NCBI GenBank assembly: GCA_028702245.1
Contig: JAQVPE010000037.1
Span: forward strand, 1-6,973
Direction of reading: 5' to 3'
DNA: 6,973 nt
Source of the DNA: Candidatus Izemoplasmatales bacterium
GTDB taxonomy: Bacteria > Bacillota_I > Bacilli_A > Izemoplasmatales > Hujiaoplasmataceae
Below are positions 1 to 4,964 of this stretch, piece after piece (positions within the stretch are counted from its first letter, which is position 1; every line of letters starts with the position of its first letter). The notes below the pieces were generated by a model. The model saw nothing but the letters and a program-made list of their open reading frames with translations. It made no database searches and was not told the origin of the DNA. A program made the translations under genes and the position numbers.

Positions 1-346
1 ATTGTGTCTCTGTAGAAGTCCACCATTTCAAAAATTCCCAAGATGAATCCTTATCTCTGGCTTGTTCCATAATAACAACGGCTGTACTTGTAGCAACACC
101 ACTGTTATTATAAGTTTCATCTTCACGGTAAGTTCCTGGTAGTGGAGCAAATGTCCATTTACCCATGATATCAGGAGCAAAAACTGTCAATGTATTAAAT
201 AATTCATATGATGCAATACCAATTGGCATTTCACCAGTTCTAAATCTATTTGTGAAGTTTGCTGATAATAAGAAACTATAATCAGTAAAATAACTGCACC
301 AATCTTCAAAGGCCTGCATTCCTAGTTCGGAATCGAAATCAGTCAT
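1..346 (-). pseudogene. Fragment of an ABC transporter extracellular solute-binding protein, truncated at its 5' end and cut by the window edge
   Basis: Read on the minus strand, the frame starting at the ATG at 346-344 stays open to base 1 (115 codons). It encodes a typical internal stretch of a family 1 (sugar-type) extracellular solute-binding protein. From that ATG the motif NRFRTGEMPIGI lies near residues 33-44, followed by an APDIxGxW segment, an APLPGTY segment and a WEFLKWW helix, which in this family sit in the C-terminal half. Such proteins are secreted lipoproteins that bind sugars for an ABC importer, but here the signal peptide and the first domain are absent. No ribosome binding site precedes the ATG, and rsgA begins immediately on the other strand. 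The frame stays open back into rsgA, but those residues do not look like the family. The C-terminal end lies outside the window. Codons are AT-richer than in rsgA. I am confident of the family and less sure whether this is a real pseudogene or an assembly join. Confidence 0.72.
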
Positions 347-370
347 ATGAAAGGAGTACTCATCTTCGAA

Positions 371-1330
371 ATGAATATCGAAAAATCCTCGACGATAGGT
401 CGAGTCGTTGCAGTATATCGTGAACGCTACCTCGTCGAAACAAACAATATAATCAGGTTCATGGAGGTAAGCGGACATTTCCGCCACTTGAACCATTTGA
501 AAAACAGTTTTCCTCAAGTGGGAGACTACGTTAACTTCCATCTGGCAAACGAAGACAGCGGCATCATTGACGCCGTCCAAAATCGCAGAAGCATACTCGA
601 AAGAACCGATGCTGGCGCGATTGGCGAACGACAAATCCTCGCCGCCAACATCGATTTGGTATTTATCTGCTTATCCGTGAATCAGGACTTTCACCCGAAA
701 AAACTGCGCAATTACCTCAATTTGACTTATGGGGGCGTTTTTGAGACAATCGTCCTGTTGACCAAAAAGGACTTATGTCCCGATCCGCAAATGTATGTTA
801 ACCAAGTTCGCTCAATTACTGATGAGCCTTTTTTGGTAGTGTCCGCCTATGACCAGGAAGACATGATGAAAATTCAAAATTTAGTCAAAAACAAAACTGC
901 CGTTTTGATTGGCTCCAGTGGTGTCGGAAAATCAACGATTATCAACGATCTCTTGAAAGAGGAAAGGTTCGCAACCAACACGATTCGGCTGGCCGATGCC
1001 CAGGGAAGACACACGACCGTTAATCGGGAATTGGTCCACTTGCCCGAAGGCGGCTCAATCATCGACACGCCAGGGCTTCGTCTTGTTTATGCTTATGAAG
1101 TCGATCCAGCGGGGTTTCTAGATATCGAGACTCTTTCAGAGGGATGCCTCTATCGAAATTGCACACATACGGTCGAGCCCGGGTGCTTGGTGCTTCAGGG
1201 AATCGCTGAGGGAGTAATCGATAAAAGCCGACTGGATCAGTATCAAAGAGCCATGAAACAAAGCGAATACAACCGTCGCCGCGAGGAAGAAAGAAACCGA
1301 CTCACAAAACGTCGTCAGCTTAAACGCTAG
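371..1330 (+). CDS. rsgA: Ribosome small subunit-dependent GTPase RsgA (YloQ/YjeQ family)
   Basis: RsgA is a cytoplasmic GTPase that binds the 30S subunit late in assembly and leaves on GTP hydrolysis. With the start at 371 the protein has 319 residues, normal for the family. An OB-fold (about 1-75) precedes a circularly permuted GTPase with motifs in the order G4 TKKD (131-134), G5 SAYD (158-161), P-loop GSSGVGKST (181-189), G2 around GRHTT (212-216) and G3 DTPG (232-235). A zinc site C-x4-C-x-H-x5-C follows (C259, C264, H266, C272), then a very basic tail. G4 is TKKD rather than NKxD. I chose the ATG at 371 because AAAGGAG (350-356) lies upstream of it, although the spacing of 14 is long. 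An in-frame ATG at 347 would add eight residues but has no ribosome binding site. In many Bacillota this gene follows prpC-prkC; here it abuts a broken transport gene and has no convincing promoter. Confidence 0.95.
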   Translation: MNIEKSSTIGRVVAVYRERYLVETNNIIRFMEVSGHFRHLNHLKNSFPQVGDYVNFHLANEDSGIIDAVQNRRSILERTDAGAIGERQILAANIDLVFICLSVNQDFHPKKLRNYLNLTYGGVFETIVLLTKKDLCPDPQMYVNQVRSITDEPFLVVSAYDQEDMMKIQNLVKNKTAVLIGSSGVGKSTIINDLLKEERFATNTIRLADAQGRHTTVNRELVHLPEGGSIIDTPGLRLVYAYEVDPAGFLDIETLSEGCLYRNCTHTVEPGCLVLQGIAEGVIDKSRLDQYQRAMKQSEYNRRREEERNRLTKRRQLKR

Positions 1331-1473
1331 TGGAAATAACCGATTAAGCCTGATCGGGAATATTCCTTTTCAGTTGTTTTGCGTTATACATCAACCCAAA
1401 CAAAACGAAGATCTCCCAAAAAGGGAATTGATAACGGTTTTTCCTAGGCAATAAAAAGACTATTATCTATAAA

Positions 1474-1499
1474 GGCCTTTATTGACAAGGCTATTTTTT
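1474..1499 (+). terminator. Candidate rho-independent terminator after rsgA
   Basis: GGCCTT (1474-1479) can pair with AAGGCT (1487-1492) around a 7-base loop, with one G-T wobble, and six T residues follow at 1494-1499. The stem is short, so the call is moderate. The site lies 144 bases after the rsgA stop and upstream of the next promoter. Confidence 0.45.
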
Positions 1500-1529
1500 G
1501 CTATAGAATAAGCCTATTTTGGCCAAATA

Positions 1530-1583
1530 TTAATAATATTAAAGTTAAAATTAAAAAAATTAAAAAAAATAGTAAAAAAACGC
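1530..1583 (+). promoter_or_regulatory. UP-like A/T tract with phased A-tracts upstream of the peptide promoter
   Basis: Directly upstream of the -35 box lies an almost pure A/T stretch with A-runs at 1553-1559, 1562-1569 and 1574-1580. Their centres are about 9.5 and 11.5 bases apart, close to helical phase, which is the arrangement known to bend DNA and to act as an UP element for the RNA polymerase alpha subunits. The base pattern is seen; the activating role is inferred. Confidence 0.55.
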
Positions 1584-1612
1584 TTGACAATTAAAATCAA
1601 TATGAATATAAT
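1584..1612 (+). promoter_or_regulatory. Perfect-consensus sigma-A promoter for the peptide genes
   Basis: TTGACA (1584-1589) and TATAAT (1607-1612) are separated by exactly 17 bases, matching the housekeeping consensus at every position. Transcription should begin near 1619, giving an A-rich leader of about 65 bases before the first start codon. Together with the upstream A-tracts this predicts very strong transcription. Confidence 0.9.
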
Positions 1613-1684
1613 AAAGGTGCAAAGAGAAAAAAAGCAACAAAATCAAGTTAAACATCAACAATCTTTAAAAAGGAGGCAATAATC

Positions 1685-1849
1685 ATGGTGCTGTTAAAAA
1701 GAAAAAACAACCTGACTTGGAACGTGATCGGAAGAGAAGTGCCAGAGTCAAGAGATGACCTTTATCTTGCGGATGGATCGATCCCTAAGCTGCCAAGATT
1801 GCTACCTAATGGAATCAACAATCCCAATAACATGTTTTGGAACAAGTAA
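1685..1849 (+). CDS. Small protein of unknown function, 54 residues (peptide 1)
   Basis: I do not recognise this protein. The ATG at 1685 follows AAGGAGG (1670-1676) by 8 bases and stands about 65 bases behind a perfect promoter, so expression is very likely despite the small size. It starts MVLLKRKNNL and ends in TAA. There is no clear signal peptide, membrane segment or cysteine. The N-terminus is basic, the middle is acidic and polar (REVPESRDD), and the C-terminal third is rich in Pro and Asn, ending in INNPNNMFWNK. That tail resembles the tail of the next small protein (INLANNYWQR). Its stop is 28 bases before that start, so the two are probably co-transcribed. It could be a peptide precursor, a small structural or regulatory protein, or an antitoxin-like partner; the sequence does not decide. 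Confidence 0.75.
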   Translation: MVLLKRKNNLTWNVIGREVPESRDDLYLADGSIPKLPRLLPNGINNPNNMFWNK

Positions 1850-1877
1850 GAAAGAATATTTTATAGGAGGCACTAAA

Positions 1878-2030
1878 ATGAAATACACAAAATTGCTGCA
1901 ATCCGCTTTTGGTGGCGGTACTGCAAAAATCGTTGACGATAATGAATCCTTTGATCTTTCACTCAATAAGAGCGACCAGATCACTTCAAACGTCAACATC
2001 AATCTTGCCAACAACTACTGGCAGCGATAA
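1878..2030 (+). CDS. Small protein of unknown function, 50 residues (peptide 2)
   Basis: I do not recognise this protein. The ATG at 1878 follows TAGGAGG (1864-1870) by 7 bases. The frame is open further upstream, from an ATG at 1755, but that longer form overlaps peptide 1 and has no ribosome binding site, so 1878 is preferred. The protein starts MKYTKLLQSAFGGGTAKIV, continues with an acidic segment (DDNESFD) and a Ser/Asn-rich region, and ends in INLANNYWQR. It has no cysteine and no membrane segment. The GGG near residues 12-14 recalls a double-glycine leader, but a leader of 14 residues would be unusually short and no peptidase-containing exporter is seen nearby. The shared tail with peptide 1 suggests a related pair acting or being processed together. 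A terminator hairpin follows at once. Confidence 0.78.
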   Translation: MKYTKLLQSAFGGGTAKIVDDNESFDLSLNKSDQITSNVNINLANNYWQR

Positions 2031-2041
2031 TTATTCTTGAT

Positions 2042-2084
2042 AATGTGTTTAATGGATAAAATGCATATAATTAAACACATTTTT
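2042..2084 (+). terminator. Hairpin terminator after the peptide pair
   Basis: AATGTGTTTAAT (2042-2053) is perfectly complementary to ATTAAACACATT (2070-2081) around a 16-base loop, and the right arm runs into T residues (2080-2084). A further five pairs (2036-2040 with 2084-2088) can extend the stem. It is AT-rich with a short T run, so termination may be partial, but it separates the peptide transcript from the next promoter. Confidence 0.65.
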
Positions 2085-2095
2085 CAAGTAATTGC

Positions 2096-2124
2096 TTGAC
2101 AAAGCTTATATAAATCAATATAAT
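2096..2124 (+). promoter_or_regulatory. Perfect-consensus sigma-A promoter for the SHOCT/DUF2089/MFS operon
   Basis: TTGACA (2096-2101) and TATAAT (2119-2124) are spaced by exactly 17 bases, a second full consensus match within 520 bases of the first. Both promoters carry the longer string GCTTGACAA at the -35 region. Transcription should start near 2131, about 36 bases before the first start codon. No operator-like repeat overlaps it apart from the right edge of the terminator stem just upstream. Confidence 0.88.
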
Positions 2125-2166
2125 TAAATAGCATATTAAAATAATTGATTTGCAGGTGATGGCATT

Positions 2167-2514
2167 ATGGATTTTAATACTCTAGCGATGGTAGAAAAAG
2201 GCGAACTTAAACCCAAAGAAGCTTATCGGTCGCTCTACCCCAAAACTATAAAAACCAGAATGAGAAGGGCTTGGTTTATCAAACTAAGAATCAGTGTTCC
2301 TGACGAAAAAGGCGTCAACCGCTTTCTGGCAATCCTATTCTTTCTGCCAATCCCCTTGTTTATTGCCAAATGGGCACTGCGGTTCGTTAAGCAAGACCAA
2401 CTCAAAGACAGCGGCTTTTCGCCCGAAGAACTCAGAAAGCTTTTGTCATACCGCGGCATTAAAGTCGAAGTTATCTCAGCACAAAACGAGCGCGTCTTAA
2501 TCAAAACCATCTGA
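2167..2514 (+). CDS. Small one-TM protein with N-terminal SHOCT-like segment
   Basis: This protein of 115 residues has no assigned function that I know. Residues 1-25 (LAMVEKGELKPKEAYRSLY) fit the short SHOCT-like helical hairpin also present in the next two genes. A conserved-looking FIKLRISVPDEKG stretch (37-49) leads into one hydrophobic segment (about 52-72, with a PIP motif), so the protein is probably a membrane protein. The C-terminal part (83-115) starts with a helix-like GFSPEELRKLLSYRG and ends in a strand-rich segment. The start at 2167 is supported by AGGTGAT (2154-2160) six bases upstream. It is the first gene of the operon, with 42 bases to the DUF2089 gene. By context it may sense or anchor at the envelope; that is inference. 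Confidence 0.82.
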   Translation: MDFNTLAMVEKGELKPKEAYRSLYPKTIKTRMRRAWFIKLRISVPDEKGVNRFLAILFFLPIPLFIAKWALRFVKQDQLKDSGFSPEELRKLLSYRGIKVEVISAQNERVLIKTI

Positions 2515-2556
2515 TCAACACTAAAAAAAACATATGACTATTAAGGAGGAATTACA

Positions 2557-3024
2557 ATGAAAGGATTCAATTTCAATATCGAAGACATTCAAGCTCTCAA
2601 GGAGCGCGGAAAATCCAAGGCAAAATACCCGGTGATCTCGCAATGCCCGGTATGCCACAACGACCTCATCGTCGAATCATTGCACTGTGAAAAATGCGAC
2701 ACCAGAGTCGAGGGGAAATTCGTTTTGTCCAAGTTCAACTACCTTGACACCGAAAAACTGTATTTCATCGAAGTTTTTGTCAAAAACCGCGGGAACATCA
2801 AAGCTATCGAAAAAGAAATGAACTACAGTTATCCAACCATCAAAAAAATGCTTGACGAGGTGATCGTCGGTCTTGGCTACAAACTTGACGGATCTCAGGA
2901 AATGGAAGAAGAGCCAGAAGAAAAACCGGATATGAGCCAGTCCAGAATCGAAATACTCGAAAAACTTAACAAAGGCGAAATCGATTTTGAAGCCGCCAAC
3001 GAACTATTAAAGAATCTCAAATAA
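2557..3024 (+). CDS. DUF2089 family protein: zinc ribbon, HTH-like domain and SHOCT-like tail
   Basis: The protein has 155 residues and matches the DUF2089 family by recall. It carries a zinc ribbon with C30-x2-C33 and C44-x2-C47, a conserved EGKFVLSKFNYLD block (52-64), and a helix-turn-helix-like region (about 68-107) with RGNIKAIEKEMNYSYPTIKKMLDEV, the layout expected of a DNA-binding or sigma-like HTH. An acidic linker (114-126) joins a C-terminal SHOCT-like segment (ILEKLNKGEIDFEAANELLKNL, 132-154). A cytoplasmic transcriptional regulator is the most likely role, but the molecular function of the family is not established to my knowledge. AAGGAGG (2543-2549) lies 7 bases before the ATG. 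The stop codon overlaps the ribosome binding site of the next gene, which suggests coupled expression. Confidence 0.9.
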   Translation: MKGFNFNIEDIQALKERGKSKAKYPVISQCPVCHNDLIVESLHCEKCDTRVEGKFVLSKFNYLDTEKLYFIEVFVKNRGNIKAIEKEMNYSYPTIKKMLDEVIVGLGYKLDGSQEMEEEPEEKPDMSQSRIEILEKLNKGEIDFEAANELLKNLK

Positions 3025-3039
3025 AGGAGGGACACCATC

Positions 3040-3423
3040 ATGGCAAAAGATAATCTCAAAGAAGAAAGAATGAAAATATTGGAATTGCTCCAAAAAGGCT
3101 CAATCACGGCAGATCAAGCCGAAAAGCTTCTCTCGTCAATGGGTGAAAGCGAACCCGAAAGCAAAAGCGTCTCGATTCAGACCAAAATGCCGTTTCGGAT
3201 GCTGAAGATCAAGGTTTTGAGTGCCGACGGAGACATCGTCAATATCCAATTGCCGGTCGAATTCGCCAAGTTGATGAAGTCGAAGAAATTCAAACTTGAC
3301 AAGCTTGAAGATGTCGACATCGATGTTGACTCCCTGATTGATATGGTCAATTCAGGTGCGATTGGCGAGTTGGTTGACGTTAAAAGCGCCGATGGCGATG
3401 TTGTCAAGATCGTCGTTGAATAA
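3040..3423 (+). CDS. SHOCT-like (YvlB/LiaX N-terminal type) small protein with SADGD repeat
   Basis: This is a soluble protein of 127 residues. The N-terminal segment (6-34, ERMKILELLQKGSITADQAEKLL) is the SHOCT-like hairpin found at the start of YvlB and LiaX and at the end of DUF2089 proteins. YvlB and LiaX are linked to cell-envelope and antimicrobial-peptide responses. The rest lacks their long beta-helix domain. Instead it has two similar strands, SADGDIVNI (61-69) and SADGDVVKI (116-124), flanking a helical middle with an acidic DVDIDVDSLIDMV stretch (91-103). No membrane segment is seen. The ribosome binding site AAAGGAGG (3023-3030) is 9 bases before the ATG and overlaps the preceding stop. 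It likely works with its neighbours, perhaps by binding their matching segments; this is inference. Confidence 0.88.
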   Translation: MAKDNLKEERMKILELLQKGSITADQAEKLLSSMGESEPESKSVSIQTKMPFRMLKIKVLSADGDIVNIQLPVEFAKLMKSKKFKLDKLEDVDIDVDSLIDMVNSGAIGELVDVKSADGDVVKIVVE

Positions 3424-3438
3424 GATTAAATATTCACG

Positions 3439-4758
3439 ATGACAAATGCTAAGATCAATGTGTTCAAAAACAAGAACTTCTCCTTATTATTCGGAGGAGT
3501 TTTAGTTTCGAACATTGCCCATATTCTTTTTAATTTTGCAATTAGTTTATTTGTCTTAAGGATTGCAAAAGGATTATATGATGAAAATACCGCAGCCATG
3601 ATTCAGGCCATCTATTTGGCTATTTCAGGGTTTGTGCTCTTGATATTGATGCCGATAGGCGGTGTGTTCGCGGATAAATTCAACAAAGTCAAAACAATGT
3701 ATCTAACCGACTTCATCAGGGGTTCAACGATACTGCTGGCCACGTTGGGCTTGATTTTGATCAGCGATCAGTTCATGATCATCGTAATGTTGTTTGTGAT
3801 GAACATCATTCTCGCCGTTAACTCCGCGCTTTTTACTCCGGCAAGTTCTTCGCTTCTCCGGTTTATTGTCGCAGATGAAGAGCTCCAGCAAGCAGCCTCC
3901 TACATGTACGGTTCATCGAGTTTCCAAGCTATCATCGGCTTGCTCTTGGGCGGAATACTATATTCCTCAATGGGGATCGTCTGGGTTTTCGTCATCAACG
4001 GCGTCGCCTATATCATATCCGCCATCACTGAGATTTTTATTCGCTACGACCATACCCGTCATTCCGACCAAAATGCAGTATCCGTGAAAGCGGTATTTGC
4101 CGATATCAAAAGCGGTCTTTCTTATATTTATCATGAAAAACCGATTTTTGCGACTTTGATGATGGCTCTTGGTCTCAACTTCTTTTTGTCGCCGATCTTC
4201 GGAAACGCACTGCCGTATTTTATTGAGTTCAGCCTTGCGGCTTCACCGCGTTTTCTTTTTGATGGCTTCATGACCCCGGAAACTTGGTTTTCGGCCATAT
4301 CGATTTCGATGTCAATATCAGCGATCATCATGTCGCTTTTTCTGTCCAGAAGAAAGACAAAGGAGAAATACGCTGCTTGGTTAAAAACGGCAATCATTGT
4401 TTTTGTGGCCTTGGTGACAGTTTACGCAATTTCGATGATCATGTTTTACGGCGGTTCTGTACCGATCGATTCAATTTTGATTTTGATGATCTCGATATTT
4501 TTCCTTCTTGGATTTGCGAACACAGCTTTCAATGTTCCGGTCAATTTGATTTTTCAGAAACGGATCGATATGTCTCAGCTTGGGAAAGTAAACTCCGTTT
4601 CCGGGGTTCTTTCTCAAGCCCTGATTCCGTTGGCCTCGCTGGTGGCCGGTGTACTGATTTCCCAGGTTTCGGTAATTGCTCTATATTTGTTCTCCCTGAT
4701 TGGAATGCTGATTGTTACTGTCCTTTATGTCTTGAATAAGCAGACAAATACAATTTGA
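3439..4758 (+). CDS. MFS transporter, drug or peptide efflux type (MFS_3/MefA-like)
   Basis: This integral membrane protein has 439 residues and about 12 hydrophobic helices, split by a charged central loop near 203-235. The MFS signature between helices 2 and 3 is seen as GGVFADKFNKVK (74-85). The block PASSSLLRFIVADEELQQA (134-152) followed by a glycine-rich helix (GLLLGGILY) is typical of the MFS_3 branch, which includes macrolide exporters and siderophore or secretion exporters. It probably uses the proton gradient to export a small compound; the substrate cannot be read from sequence. The start lies 15 bases after the previous stop. The leader AAGATTAAATATTCACG contains no convincing ribosome binding site, so translation may depend on coupling to the upstream gene. 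It is last in the operon and is followed by a terminator. TGA is the stop. Confidence 0.92.
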   Translation: MTNAKINVFKNKNFSLLFGGVLVSNIAHILFNFAISLFVLRIAKGLYDENTAAMIQAIYLAISGFVLLILMPIGGVFADKFNKVKTMYLTDFIRGSTILLATLGLILISDQFMIIVMLFVMNIILAVNSALFTPASSSLLRFIVADEELQQAASYMYGSSSFQAIIGLLLGGILYSSMGIVWVFVINGVAYIISAITEIFIRYDHTRHSDQNAVSVKAVFADIKSGLSYIYHEKPIFATLMMALGLNFFLSPIFGNALPYFIEFSLAASPRFLFDGFMTPETWFSAISISMSISAIIMSLFLSRRKTKEKYAAWLKTAIIVFVALVTVYAISMIMFYGGSVPIDSILILMISIFFLLGFANTAFNVPVNLIFQKRIDMSQLGKVNSVSGVLSQALIPLASLVAGVLISQVSVIALYLFSLIGMLIVTVLYVLNKQTNTI

Positions 4759-4772
4759 GATCTTTCTGTTGA

Positions 4773-4798
4773 CCCGTTCAAATACGGGCCTTATTTTT
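4773..4798 (+). terminator. Rho-independent terminator of the MFS operon
   Basis: CCCGT (4773-4777) pairs with ACGGG (4784-4788) around a 6-base loop, followed by CC and a T-rich tail (4791-4798). It sits 15 bases after the MFS stop codon, the expected place for the operon end. Confidence 0.78.
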
Positions 4799-4826
4799 CC
4801 TAATATCTCTGTATTTCGCTTTTTTG

Positions 4827-4835
4827 TGCTATAAT
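4827..4835 (+). promoter_or_regulatory. Extended -10 promoter for the methyltransferase leader
   Basis: TGCTATAAT (4827-4835) is a perfect extended -10 element (TG at 4827-4828, TATAAT at 4830-4835). No good -35 hexamer is found 16-18 bases upstream, which is usual for extended -10 promoters. The predicted start near 4842 gives a leader of about 120 bases ahead of the methyltransferase gene. Confidence 0.72.
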
Positions 4836-4841
4836 ATATTA

Positions 4842-4940
4842 TAGACAAGCGACGAAAGGACTCTTTGGTCCCAAGTGATTATCGAGTCCAACGCGCCAAG
4901 CTCAGGGACCGGGGCCACCAGCTCGGCCCTTTGTTTGCGG
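4842..4940 (+). ncRNA. Structured GC-rich leader RNA, candidate cis-regulatory element upstream of the 23S rRNA methyltransferase
   Basis: The leader is far richer in G and C than its surroundings. GGACTC (4858-4863) pairs with GAGTCC (4884-4889). In the loop of that hairpin, GGTCCC (4867-4872) is perfectly complementary to GGGACC (4905-4910) downstream, which would form a pseudoknot. AGGG plus CCGGG (4904-4913, one bulged A) pairs with CTCGG plus CCCT (4922-4930) around GCCACCAG, followed by TTTGTTTG, so this stem looks like a weak terminator. Its left arm is the same segment used by the pseudoknot, so the two folds compete. A small hairpin TTGC/GCAA then precedes the ribosome binding site. 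A conserved 23S-methyl RNA motif upstream of 23S rRNA methyltransferase genes is known in Lactobacillales; whether this belongs to it I cannot tell by eye. Pairings are seen; regulation is inferred. Confidence 0.6.
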
Positions 4941-4964
4941 GAAAGCAAGAGGAATTAACGGTAA

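Larger units (their letters stand above)
1331..1583. other. AT-rich intergenic region between rsgA and the peptide genes
   Basis: No credible coding frame is seen here; the gap between rsgA and the next start codon is 354 bases. It contains a weak inverted repeat (CGTTAT at 1382-1387 against ATAACG at 1431-1436, then a short T run), a short GGAATATTCC palindrome followed by TTTT near 1359-1372, a better terminator candidate at 1474-1499, and a strongly A/T-biased stretch from about 1525 to 1583 leading into the promoter. Which of the hairpins ends the rsgA transcript cannot be decided by eye. Confidence 0.6.

Noticed and set aside
277..282. TATAAT as an rsgA promoter
   Set aside because: It lies inside the solute-binding coding fragment and no -35 hexamer fits at 15-19 bases; likely chance.
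1755..1877. Longer form of peptide 2 starting at the upstream ATG at 1755
   Set aside because: It overlaps peptide 1 in another frame and has no ribosome binding site, while TAGGAGG stands right before the ATG at 1878.
1878..1919. Double-glycine bacteriocin leader in peptide 2
   Set aside because: The GGG comes after only about 11 residues and the usual leader pattern and a peptidase ABC exporter are absent.
4284..4739. A 151-codon open frame on the plus strand inside the MFS gene
   Set aside because: It lies in another frame of a clear membrane transporter, has no ribosome binding site and an unnatural composition; it is a shadow frame.
4858..4940. tRNA or SRP RNA gene in the GC-rich leader
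   Set aside because: No cloverleaf, no GGTTCGA-type T loop and no SRP tetraloop core; the pairings fit a leader RNA instead.
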